A stretch of 6,712 nucleotides of DNA. It comes from Halieaceae bacterium. GTDB lineage: Bacteria > Pseudomonadota > Gammaproteobacteria > Pseudomonadales > Halieaceae. The stretch spans positions 1-6,712 of the forward strand of contig QXYP01000267.1 in the NCBI GenBank assembly GCA_009886815.1. The letters run 5' to 3'. Shown one piece after another: positions 1 to 6,611 of this stretch. The translations under genes were made by a program, and so were the position numbers. The first letter of the stretch is position 1. Every line of letters begins with the position of its first letter. The notes under the pieces were generated by a model. It did no database searches and was not told the DNA's origin. It saw only the letters and a program-made list of their open reading frames with translations.

Positions 1-170
1 GTCGTAAGTCCACCACAGATTGCAGGGCTGGATAAAAAGGCTTACGAAACGCTGCGACTACAGCCATTTCAGTGGTACGGTCGATCTGGCGAGCAATGCT
101 GGAGGTTAAAAACAGACGTCTCAGCCCCTGCGATGCAGAGGACAGAGAGTCGTTTGGAAAGTGCCATTTT
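1..170. other. Left-edge region with no identifiable gene
   Basis: I recognise no gene here. Plus frame 1 stays open from the edge through the tRNA genes to a TGA at about 292, but its second half is only the antisense of the two tRNAs. A minus-strand frame is also open from about 162 to the left edge and contains an ATG at about 66-68. A separate 32-residue minus ORF lies at 167-69. None has a convincing ribosome binding site or a known motif. A 7-bp inverted repeat pairs TCGTAAG (2-8) with CTTACGA (41-47). For the minus-strand tRNA transcript, CTGC-ATC-GCAG and the palindrome AGACGTCT come just before a run of five T (complement of 108-112). This is a poor match to an intrinsic terminator. 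Confidence 0.4.
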
Positions 171-246
171 TGGAGCGGGTAACGAGGTTCGAACTCGTGA
201 CCTCAACCTTGGCAAGGTTGCGCTCTACCAACTGAGCTACACCCGC
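171..246 (-). tRNA. tRNA-Gly (anticodon GCC)
   Basis: This is a complete 76-nt cloverleaf on the minus strand with an encoded CCA end (complement of 171-173) and discriminator U. The acceptor stem pairs GCGGGUG with UACCCGC, the last pair being G-U. The anticodon stem CAACC/GGUUG encloses loop UUGCCAA, so the anticodon is GCC (complement of 211-213). The T loop has the canonical GUUCGAAC core. It reads glycine codons GGC and GGU. It is the second gene of a two-tRNA transcript, 7 bases after tRNA-Glu, and closely resembles enterobacterial tRNA-Gly(GCC). Confidence 0.97.
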
Positions 247-253
247 TTAAAAA

Positions 254-329
254 TGGCGTCCCCTAGGGGGTTCGAACCCCTGTTACCGCCGTGAAAGGGC
301 AGTGTCCTAGGCCACTAGACGAAGGGGAC
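254..329 (-). tRNA. tRNA-Glu (anticodon UUC)
   Basis: This is a complete 76-nt minus-strand tRNA with an encoded CCA end (complement of 254-256). The acceptor stem begins GUCCCC and pairs with GGGGAC. The anticodon stem CUGCC/GGCGG holds loop CUUUCAC, giving anticodon UUC (complement of 293-295), which reads GAA and GAG. The T arm is AGGGG-UUCGAAC-CCCU. It is nearly identical to the Escherichia coli tRNA-Glu over most of its length. It is the first gene of the Glu-Gly tRNA transcript, about 20 bases from the predicted start point. Glutamate tRNA(UUC) does not carry queuosine, so it is not itself a target of the queF pathway nearby. Confidence 0.98.
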
Positions 330-349
330 ACAGACTCCGCGTGAGCAGA

Positions 350-385
350 GGCGCGAATGTTAGTAGCGTGAACGGCCTGCGTCAA
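350..385 (-). promoter_or_regulatory. Promoter of the tRNA-Glu/tRNA-Gly transcript
   Basis: On the minus strand a -35 element TTGACG (complement of 380-385) is separated by exactly 17 bases from a -10 element TAACAT (complement of 357-362). The stretch after the -10, TCGCGCC (complement of 350-356), is G+C-rich. Such discriminators are known from stable-RNA promoters that are shut down by ppGpp and DksA, so stringent control is a reasonable inference. Transcription would start near 349, leaving a leader of about 20 bases before tRNA-Glu. Confidence 0.8.
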
Positions 386-498
386 GTGAATACCCTAAGT
401 TCTGTCGCCTCCTTGCTAGGCTTTGGGTACACTAGCGTCTCAGTATTGTGCTTTTAGAGCCTCAATACGCTTTATCCCTCTCTGATCCCGGAAACAAT

Positions 499-1416
499 AT
501 GACTGCGGCACTAGAAATTGAAGGCCTAGAAAAGACCTATGAGAACGGCTTTGTAGCACTCCAAGGGATCGATTTAAGGGTCGAGCCTGGTGATTTTTTT
601 GCCTTGCTAGGGCCCAATGGTGCGGGAAAATCAACCACCATTGGTATTATTTCATCACTGGTGGCGAAGTCGGCGGGCAAGGTTTGTGTGCACGGGATTG
701 ATATCAATCATAACTTTCCCCTTGCCAAGACCTACCTTGGGCTTGTGCCACAGGAATTTAATTTCAACGTCTTTGAGAAGGTCGAAGATATCTTGACTAA
801 TCAGGCGGGGTATTACGGTATCCCGCGCGATGAAGCGTTGCGTCGCACAGAACATTTTTTGGAGCGCTTGGGCTTAGCTGAAAAGCGAGACACCCGTGCA
901 CGGATGTTATCCGGGGGCATGAAGCGGCGCCTTATGATTGCCCGAGCACTCATCCATGACCCTAAGCTATTGATTCTCGATGAGCCAACGGCCGGTGTTG
1001 ATATCGAGATGCGACGCTCTATGTATGATTTTCTCAGGGAGATTAATGCCGCGGGTACGACGATTATTTTAACGACACATTATTTGGAAGAGGCGGAAGC
1101 GCTGTGCCGTAATATCGCGATTATAAACAACGGAAAAATTGTCACGAATCGTTCCATCAAGGATCTTTTAAGAGACCTACACAAAGAGGTGTTTCTTCTG
1201 GATTGTGCAGGGCAGCTAGACGAGGGTTTAAGCGTGCCCGGATTTGATGTCGCCGTGCTTGATGACCACACCGTTCAGGTGGTCATTGAAAAAGGCCAAA
1301 ATCTCGCAGAAGTGTTCGCCGCATTACACGAAAAACAGGTATCGGTTGTGAGCATGCGTAACGAAGCCAATCGCTTGGAACAAATGTTCGTTAATTTGCT
1401 GGAGCAACCCGCATGA
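499..1416 (+). CDS. yadG: ABC transporter ATP-binding protein, YadG family
   Basis: This 305-residue protein is the cytoplasmic ATPase of an ABC-2 type exporter and powers the YadH permease encoded next. Visible motifs are Walker A GPNGAGKST (38-46), Q-loop Q85 within LVPQEFNFN, the signature LSGGM (137-141), Walker B LLILDEP with D161 and the catalytic E162, and the H-loop H194. Residues after about 215 form the C-terminal extension typical of this subfamily. Similarity to E. coli YadG is high along the whole length, including IGIISSLV, NQAGYYG and LTTHYLEEAE. I chose the ATG at 499 because the protein then begins like YadG; GGAAA (490-494) is a modest ribosome binding site. An in-frame GTG at 448 would add 17 unrelated residues. 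The substrate of YadGH is not established. Confidence 0.95.
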   Translation: MTAALEIEGLEKTYENGFVALQGIDLRVEPGDFFALLGPNGAGKSTTIGIISSLVAKSAGKVCVHGIDINHNFPLAKTYLGLVPQEFNFNVFEKVEDILTNQAGYYGIPRDEALRRTEHFLERLGLAEKRDTRARMLSGGMKRRLMIARALIHDPKLLILDEPTAGVDIEMRRSMYDFLREINAAGTTIILTTHYLEEAEALCRNIAIINNGKIVTNRSIKDLLRDLHKEVFLLDCAGQLDEGLSVPGFDVAVLDDHTVQVVIEKGQNLAEVFAALHEKQVSVVSMRNEANRLEQMFVNLLEQPA

Positions 1417-2186
1417 ATCGTTATGAGCAATATGTCGCTTTTATGACCATCATGCGTAAGGAGATTCGTCGCTACCTTCGAATTTGGTCTCAAACGCTAC
1501 TGCCTAGCGCTATCACAATGTCGCTGTATTACGTCATTTTTGGAAATTTGATCGGCTCCCGTATTGGCGAAATGGGTGGGTTTTCTTACATGGAGTTTGT
1601 CGTGCCTGGGTTAATCATGATGGCAATTGTGACCAACTCCTACGCCAATGTTGTCGCATCATTTTTTGGCGCAAAATTTAATAACAGTGTCGAAGAATTA
1701 TTGGTTTCTCCTATTCCGCCTTACATCATATTGTGTGGTTATGTCGCCGGGGGTGTCAGTCGTGGCTTGTTGGTGGCGGTTATTGTGACGGCGGTGTCAT
1801 TGTTTTTTACCCGCCTGCCCATCTACAGCCCTTTGCTTGTGATTTTGGTCGTGGCGCTCACATCCATTCTTTTCTCCCTTTTGGGTTTTATCAATGCGGT
1901 TTTCGCTAATACTTTCGACGACATTAGCATCGTGCCAACATTTGTTTTGACCCCGCTAACCTACCTTGGCGGTGTCTTTTACTCCTTAGATCTACTGCCT
2001 GACTTCTGGGCCACTGTCTCCCAGGCTAATCCATTGGTCTATGTCGTAAGCGCCTTCCGATTTGGCATGCTGGGGGTCAGCGACGTTAATATTGCCTTTG
2101 CAATAAGTATGATTTTGCTCTGTATGCTCGTAGCCTTTTGGTATTCATTACATTTACTGCGAACCGGCAAACGACTTAGGACTTGA
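1413..2186 (+). CDS. yadH: ABC-2 type transporter permease, YadH family
   Basis: This 257-residue inner-membrane protein is the membrane partner of YadG. Its length matches E. coli YadH (about 256), and conserved blocks include FGNLIGSRIG (43-52), VPGLIMM (64-70), the cytoplasmic coupling segment VEELLVSPIP (93-102) and FDDISIVPTFVLTPLTYLGG (168-187). About six membrane segments are apparent, near 29-49, 59-80, 106-131, 138-161, 174-191 and 226-247, as expected for an ABC-2 permease. The start ATG overlaps the yadG stop (ATGA), and GGAG at 1401-1404 lies 8 bases upstream, so translation is probably coupled to yadG. It would function as a dimer with two YadG subunits; the exported compound is unknown. 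Confidence 0.95.
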   Translation: MNRYEQYVAFMTIMRKEIRRYLRIWSQTLLPSAITMSLYYVIFGNLIGSRIGEMGGFSYMEFVVPGLIMMAIVTNSYANVVASFFGAKFNNSVEELLVSPIPPYIILCGYVAGGVSRGLLVAVIVTAVSLFFTRLPIYSPLLVILVVALTSILFSLLGFINAVFANTFDDISIVPTFVLTPLTYLGGVFYSLDLLPDFWATVSQANPLVYVVSAFRFGMLGVSDVNIAFAISMILLCMLVAFWYSLHLLRTGKRLRT

Positions 2187-2190
2187 TGGC

Positions 2191-2988
2191 ATGGTTGGGG
2201 CACTCGGGAATAAGATTGCGGCGCCTAAGCTGTATGCGCCCGAAGTCTTAGAGGCAATACCACGTTCTGCGGGACGACAGGCCCTCGATGGAATTGCGCC
2301 CCCTATGTGTGGCTATGATTGCTGGCACCTCTATGAGCTGTCGTGGCTGAACCCAAAGCAACATCCGCAGCATGGAGTGGGGGTCCTGGTGATTGACTCA
2401 GACTCTGCCGCAACGATCGAGTCGAAGTCGTTAAAACTCTACCTCAACAGCCTAAATTTTCACTGTTTTGAGTCGGAGGCCGAAGCCCACGACGCCATTT
2501 GTACGGATATTGCGCGTGTTACCGGTTCCAAGGTGAGCTTAGTGATATTACCTCCCAGTGGTCTGGCACCCATCACACGAGAACCGGCCGGCGTGTTGCT
2601 TGAGTCTTATGTTCAGAGCGACGTTACCCTACCGGGAGAGCCTTGGTGTGATTTGTCGGGGGCTATCTCAGATAGCACCTATGTATCCCACCGGTTGCGC
2701 TCGCTCTGTCCTGTAACCTCGCAGCCCGACTGGGGGACTATCGTCATCGATTATCGGGGGCGCCCCATTAATCAACGTCAATTACTCACCTACATAGAAT
2801 CTTTCAGAGAGCACCAAGAGTTCCATGAGCAATGTGTCGAGCGGTGTTTTTATAAGTTGATGCAGGAAACTGGCCCCGAATCGCTAACGGTTTCTGCGTA
2901 TTACCAGCGGCGAGGTGGAATCGATATTACCCCCGTTAGGTCGAGTTATGCAGTGGCCCCGGAGTATTGGCGTACGGGTCGTCAATGA
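2191..2988 (+). CDS. queF: NADPH-dependent 7-cyano-7-deazaguanine (preQ0) reductase QueF
   Basis: QueF reduces the nitrile of preQ0 to the amine preQ1 with two NADPH, a cytoplasmic step in making queuosine, the wobble base of tRNAs with GUN anticodons. The 265-residue length fits the long, two-domain form known from E. coli (282). The family signature ESKSLK is at 77-82. The nucleophile that forms a thioimide with preQ0 is C173, and D180 follows in QPDWG; H212 and E213 sit in FHEQCVER. Each is offset by 17 from E. coli C190, D197, H229 and E230, so the active site is intact and the difference is a shorter N-terminus. The ATG lies 4 bases after yadH, with TAGGA (2177-2181) as ribosome binding site. 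Its place between a transporter and a signalling module is unusual. Confidence 0.97.
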   Translation: MVGALGNKIAAPKLYAPEVLEAIPRSAGRQALDGIAPPMCGYDCWHLYELSWLNPKQHPQHGVGVLVIDSDSAATIESKSLKLYLNSLNFHCFESEAEAHDAICTDIARVTGSKVSLVILPPSGLAPITREPAGVLLESYVQSDVTLPGEPWCDLSGAISDSTYVSHRLRSLCPVTSQPDWGTIVIDYRGRPINQRQLLTYIESFREHQEFHEQCVERCFYKLMQETGPESLTVSAYYQRRGGIDITPVRSSYAVAPEYWRTGRQ

Positions 2989-3509
2989 GGCGGACACTCC
3001 TGCATTTGTGTGTTTTTCTGATTTCGGTGCTGGAGGCTAACGCACAGGGCTCAGGGACAACACCCGGATACACGGAGCCCGAGATCAAGGCAGCGTTTGT
3101 TCTGCACTTGATAGGCTTTATCACCTGGCCAGATGCCCATGAGCCTCGTGCTATATGCATGACGGAAGAAAGCAATGTTCAAGGAGCTCTCGCAGCACTT
3201 TTAAAGGGGCGAGCAGGCACTGATCTAACCCTTAAAATCTTGGTAGACGACCAGGACCTACAATCCTGCGATCTTTTGTTTTTGAATGACGAAGCAAAAC
3301 TTCCTGTGCTTACAGACGTGGCGCCTTTGCTGACCATTGGTGAGACACTGGGTTTTGCAGACTCTGGCGGCATGGTTGAGCTTCGACGCCGAGCGGGTCG
3401 GGTCGAGTTGATTATTAACGTTTCTGAATTACAGTACGCGGGGTTTTCTGCGAGCAGTCGGCTCATGTCTTTGGCAACGATAGTGACGCCCGGGGTGCGA
3501 AAGCCATGA
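2985..3509 (+). CDS. Periplasmic YfiR/DUF4154-family protein
   Basis: This 174-residue secreted protein belongs to the YfiR family. In Pseudomonas aeruginosa and E. coli, YfiR is a periplasmic redox-responsive repressor that binds the sensor of the diguanylate cyclase YfiN. A signal peptide is clear: MRR, a hydrophobic core (about 4-16), and cleavage probably after ANA (residue 20). Family landmarks are EIKAAFVLHLIGFITWPD (33-50), SCDLLFLND (94-102), GFADSGGMVEL (123-133) and the C-terminal AGFSASSRLMSLA (152-164). The mature part has two cysteines, C58 and C95, placed like the Cys71-Cys110 disulfide pair of P. aeruginosa YfiR by my alignment from memory. I chose the ATG at 2985, which overlaps the queF stop, over a TTG at 2967 because the signal peptide then starts normally. 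The adjacent CHASE8-like kinase is the likely partner. Confidence 0.88.
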   Translation: MRRTLLHLCVFLISVLEANAQGSGTTPGYTEPEIKAAFVLHLIGFITWPDAHEPRAICMTEESNVQGALAALLKGRAGTDLTLKILVDDQDLQSCDLLFLNDEAKLPVLTDVAPLLTIGETLGFADSGGMVELRRRAGRVELIINVSELQYAGFSASSRLMSLATIVTPGVRKP

Positions 3510-5497
3510 CCCAGCGACTCGATCGACGTGTTTCCCTACTCACGGTTAGCATTGCCACCTTCGTAACCGTCCTCGCGATATCCGTAAGTCTTGGTTTAGC
3601 CTTTCGAGCAACTATGGCCGAGACCTATGAGTTGAAGGTTATTCAAACCCGGGTCCTGGGTAGCAATTTAACCGCCGCGCTTGCTTTTAACGATGAGACA
3701 GCTGCCAGTGATGTGTTGGCCACTCTGGAAAATGCTAGAGATATTGTTTTGGCGCGCATTTTACTCGGTGATGGCCAAGTATTTGCTGAATATCGAAATG
3801 ATCTGAGTCCTTTTGCTGCAGTTCTCAACGACGACCCATGGGAACGCTTATCACAAGAACGGTTTGTATCACGAATTCAACAGCCCGTGATTTGGCAGGG
3901 GGCTGAATTGGGCACGCTTGAAATTTGGGTCGAAACCTTACCGTCGAATGATTTAATACGAGATACGCTGCTGATCGCAATCGTGGCGATATCACTGTCA
4001 GCATTGCTCGCTTTTCTGTTAGCGAGGCGCTTGGGAAGGCGCGTCTTACAGCCCGTTCGGGAACTCTCTACCTTAATGGTTGATATGACCAGTCGAGAGG
4101 ATTACGAGGGGCGTTTTCAGGATTCAAGCATTCAAGAAATAAACACCCTGGGCCAGAGCTTCAACAGCTTGCTAATGGCCATTGCTGATCGTGAAAGCTC
4201 TCTTCAGCAAGCAATCAACGCCCTAGAGGTTGCCAGAGATCAGGCACAGCATGCCGCGGACACCAAAACATCATTTCTTGCAAATATGTCCCACGAAATT
4301 AGAACGCCTATGAACGGAGTCGTGGGCATGGTTTCGCTCATTAAAGAAACCGAACTTACCAGCCGGCAACGCGTTTATTTTGACACCATAGAAAAGTCTG
4401 CAGCGGGGTTGCTGGTTGTCATAGATGATATTTTAGATTTTACAAAACTCGAATCTGGCCATCTCAGAATTAAAAAGGCACCGTTCTCCCTTAGCGGTTT
4501 ACTGGGCACGCTCAGCACTATCTTTGATATTCAGGCGAAGGGTAAGGGCCTCATCTTTCAACTAAGTAGCGGTGACGATGTGCCTGACCGGGTCTTGGGG
4601 GATGCTGCACGCCTCCGGCAACTTTTGATCAATCTGATTGGAAATGCCATTAAGTTCACTGATAAAGGGTCTGTGAAGTTGTCGGTTTCACTTCTCGTTG
4701 AAAATAGTGAGCCACTAATACGCTTTGAGGTGATCGATACGGGAATTGGTATTGCTGAAGCTAAGCAAGCCGGTATTTTTAGTGAGTTTTATCAGGTTGA
4801 CCTGTCGTCCACTCGAGCCTATGGCGGAACAGGTCTCGGCCTCGCCATATGCAGAGAGCTTGCTAAGCTTATGGGAGGCGCGGTGTCTTTTCGCAGCACT
4901 GAGGGTGAGGGCTCATGTTTTTGGTTAGAGTTGCCCTTGCCTGAAGATGTGCTTAATCCCTTTGTCGTATCGTCTACGATCGAGCCCATTGCAGCCCCGA
5001 ATCCATTTAAGGCTGCGCTTATAGGTGAGTCACTTAGGGCGCCACTCAAAAGCGTTGCCGTTAACGAACAACAGGCTCCATCGCCACTCGCTTTTCTCCG
5101 AGTTCTTGTGGTTGATGATTCTGAAGTCAACCGTTTCATCCTTTGCGAGTTGTTGGCTACCCTAGGTATCAAAGCTTCCTGCGCAAGTAATGGCGAGGAG
5201 GCTGTTGCAGCGTTCACAGACGAAGCTTTCGACGTTATTTTCATGGACATTCAAATGCCTGTGATGGATGGTGTGGTTGCAACTAAGGCGATCAGGTCGC
5301 TGCAGTTGGAACAGGGCCTTCAGCCTCACTGTGTTGTGGTTGGGGTTTCTGCCCATGCAATGAGTGGTGATCGTGAGAAATATCTCGCCCTAGGAATGGC
5401 TGATTATTTGACCAAACCGATTGATAGGAAGCATTTAGAGAGCTCTCTGGGTGCGTTGGTCAAAGAACTTCGAGGAGACATACACTTATGGAGATAA
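3506..5497 (+). CDS. Hybrid sensor histidine kinase with CHASE8-like sensor, HAMP and receiver domains
   Basis: This 663-residue inner-membrane kinase has a membrane segment at about 11-33, a periplasmic domain at 34-152, a second membrane segment at 153-173 and a HAMP linker at 174-228, followed by a coiled coil. The periplasmic part has the CHASE8-like block LGSNLTAALAFND (51-63), the sensor type of YfiN. The dimerisation domain carries the H-box FLANMSHEIRTPMNG with phosphoacceptor H263. The ATPase domain shows N380 in LIGNAIKFT, G1 DTGIGI (411-416), the F-box FSEFYQ (425-430) and G2 GGTGLGLAI (440-448). After an Ala/Pro-rich linker (about 480-528) comes a receiver with D537, D538, phosphoacceptor D581, S615 and K637. 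Only 23 residues follow K640, so there is no Hpt domain; a separate Hpt protein or phosphate removal must complete the relay. It overlaps the YfiR-like gene by 4 bases, and GGGGTG (3492-3497) is a plausible ribosome binding site. Confidence 0.93.
   Translation: MTQRLDRRVSLLTVSIATFVTVLAISVSLGLAFRATMAETYELKVIQTRVLGSNLTAALAFNDETAASDVLATLENARDIVLARILLGDGQVFAEYRNDLSPFAAVLNDDPWERLSQERFVSRIQQPVIWQGAELGTLEIWVETLPSNDLIRDTLLIAIVAISLSALLAFLLARRLGRRVLQPVRELSTLMVDMTSREDYEGRFQDSSIQEINTLGQSFNSLLMAIADRESSLQQAINALEVARDQAQHAADTKTSFLANMSHEIRTPMNGVVGMVSLIKETELTSRQRVYFDTIEKSAAGLLVVIDDILDFTKLESGHLRIKKAPFSLSGLLGTLSTIFDIQAKGKGLIFQLSSGDDVPDRVLGDAARLRQLLINLIGNAIKFTDKGSVKLSVSLLVENSEPLIRFEVIDTGIGIAEAKQAGIFSEFYQVDLSSTRAYGGTGLGLAICRELAKLMGGAVSFRSTEGEGSCFWLELPLPEDVLNPFVVSSTIEPIAAPNPFKAALIGESLRAPLKSVAVNEQQAPSPLAFLRVLVVDDSEVNRFILCELLATLGIKASCASNGEEAVAAFTDEAFDVIFMDIQMPVMDGVVATKAIRSLQLEQGLQPHCVVVGVSAHAMSGDREKYLALGMADYLTKPIDRKHLESSLGALVKELRGDIHLWR
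5472..5478 (+). promoter_or_regulatory. Strong ribosome binding site that sets the barrel-protein start
   Basis: GAGGAGA lies 9 bases before the ATG at 5488 and is the best Shine-Dalgarno match in the window. The alternative in-frame ATG at 5509 has AAAAGG (5502-5507) only one base away, which is too close. The site lies inside the end of the kinase gene, so this protein may be translated at a higher rate than its upstream neighbours. Confidence 0.7.
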
Positions 5498-6600
5498 TCG
5501 TAAAAGGTATGAACCATAGTTGTGCCCTGCGCCTATTGAGGCATGTCACAAAGGCTATCGTTTTCGCAGTTGCATGGACAAATTGCGCTGCGTGGGCACA
5601 AACAGTGCCTGCCGACCTTGTAGACGTGTCGATTGAGGACTTGTTTGCGGCGAATGTAGTCACAGAAGAGGAACGGGAAAGTACCAAGAGGCAGTGGTAT
5701 TTGGCGTATCGGTACGGGCGAGCTGAGTTTAAACAGTACCGCTTAGGCACCCAAAAACTAAGCTATAGCGATGTGCAGTGGTCAGGGCCATCGGAACCAA
5801 GGACCAAGGATAACTATCCTGTAGTGCCTACCGAAATCACTCAGGAAGTGCACAACGTCTTGTTGGGTTATCAGTACTCCGACAAAGTATCGGTGAGACT
5901 GTCTGTTCCATTCATAAAACAAAGTACCGACCATATATCTATTGTGCCGGGCTATGACGCGTTCAATATTAGCTCTGATGGAGTCGGTGATGTTTTCACG
6001 TTGGTTAATTACGAGCTGTCTCGCTCGGTCAATAGCGCCTGGCATGGCGTTTTTGGCCTGAGCATTCCCACGGGCTCTATCGATGAAGAGGGCGACACAC
6101 CCAGAGCTCCCGGCGATCAGCAACTTCCTTACACCATGCAAATTGGCTCTGGCACATGGGATATACCTCTGGGTGTCACCTACGACAAGTATGGAAAGTA
6201 TTTTAACGGTGGCTCAGATATGTTGGCGACCATTCGCACCGGAAACAATGATCGTGATTACCGCTTGGGGCACAAGTTTACTTGGTCCGGTTGGTTGGCT
6301 TGGGCCGGGGGCGAGCTGTTTGAGCCAGGTATGCGACTGAGTTATCGATGGCAGGGTGATATTTCGGGTGAGGATGTCAGCCTTAGCGTGCCAAATCCAA
6401 CGTTCCCTTACCCCGCACCTGTGGTCGATCCTACGGCGTTCGGTGGCCAACAGCTTGATCTTGCGGTTTATATCGATCTGAAAGTCGCGGCGCATTGGAA
6501 TCTTCGCGCAGAGTACAGCCAGCCCTTGTGGCTTAACCTCAATGGACCGCAATCAGCCGAAAAATATCATTTAGGTTTGGGGATTAGTACGACATTTTAA
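5488..6600 (+). CDS. Putative outer-membrane beta-barrel protein, Phenol_MetA_deg/transporter-like
   Basis: This 370-residue protein is probably exported to the outer membrane. A signal peptide has basic residues at 15-22, a hydrophobic core (about 23-31) and a likely cleavage after AWA (residue 37). The body alternates polar and hydrophobic residues with many aromatics, as in beta-strands, and ends with phenylalanine, the usual last residue of barrels assembled by the BAM machinery. The segments GVFGLSIPTGS (187-197) and GSGTWDIPLGVTYDKYG (220-236) recall barrel proteins of the Phenol_MetA_deg/transporter type; this is from memory. Just after the signal peptide, PADLVDVSIEDL (41-52) resembles the short motif that opens many TonB-dependent receptors, but no plug domain follows. 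It overlaps the kinase gene by 10 bases and is probably its outer-membrane partner. Function and ligand are unknown. Confidence 0.72.
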   Translation: MEIIVKGMNHSCALRLLRHVTKAIVFAVAWTNCAAWAQTVPADLVDVSIEDLFAANVVTEEERESTKRQWYLAYRYGRAEFKQYRLGTQKLSYSDVQWSGPSEPRTKDNYPVVPTEITQEVHNVLLGYQYSDKVSVRLSVPFIKQSTDHISIVPGYDAFNISSDGVGDVFTLVNYELSRSVNSAWHGVFGLSIPTGSIDEEGDTPRAPGDQQLPYTMQIGSGTWDIPLGVTYDKYGKYFNGGSDMLATIRTGNNDRDYRLGHKFTWSGWLAWAGGELFEPGMRLSYRWQGDISGEDVSLSVPNPTFPYPAPVVDPTAFGGQQLDLAVYIDLKVAAHWNLRAEYSQPLWLNLNGPQSAEKYHLGLGISTTF

Positions 6601-6611
6601 GGCGCGCCTCT

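Larger units (their letters stand above)
499..6600 (+). other. Predicted six-gene transcription unit
   Basis: Six genes lie head to tail with almost no space between them. yadG/yadH overlap by 4 bases (ATGA, 1413-1416), yadH/queF are 4 bases apart, queF/yfiR-like overlap by 4 (ATGA, 2985-2988), yfiR-like/kinase overlap by 4 (ATGA, 3506-3509), and kinase/barrel overlap by 10 (5488-5497). No internal promoter or terminator is evident at the junctions. The layout suggests one mRNA with translational coupling. No clear intrinsic terminator is visible between 6601 and the tRNA-Ser promoter. Co-transcription is inferred from spacing only; promoters inside coding sequence cannot be excluded. Confidence 0.7.

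Noticed and set aside
69..167. Short minus-strand ORF of 32 residues starting just after tRNA-Gly
   Set aside because: It has no ribosome binding site, its start lies 4 bases from the mature tRNA end, and it shows no recognisable features.
1..293. Open plus-strand frame running through both tRNA genes
   Set aside because: Its second half is the antisense translation of tRNA-Gly and tRNA-Glu, a well-known source of false proteins, and no start or ribosome binding site supports it.
422..449. Possible yadG promoter, TTTGGG then TATTGT with a 16-base spacer
   Set aside because: Both elements are weak matches and other equally poor pairs exist nearby, so the promoter of the six-gene unit could not be placed.
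4819..5250. 143-residue ORF on the minus strand opposite the kinase
   Set aside because: It lies entirely antisense to the conserved ATPase and receiver domains, is rich in Ser/Ala/Thr as expected of a shadow frame, and has no motif.
5782..6552. Two minus-strand ORFs of 119 and 112 residues opposite the barrel gene
   Set aside because: They are shadows of a gene with a signal peptide, a strong ribosome binding site and a barrel-type C-terminus, and show no family features themselves.
6601..6608. GGCGCGCC palindrome after the last gene as a terminator
   Set aside because: The 8-base palindrome has no room for a loop and is followed by only three T after TC, so it does not form a convincing intrinsic terminator.
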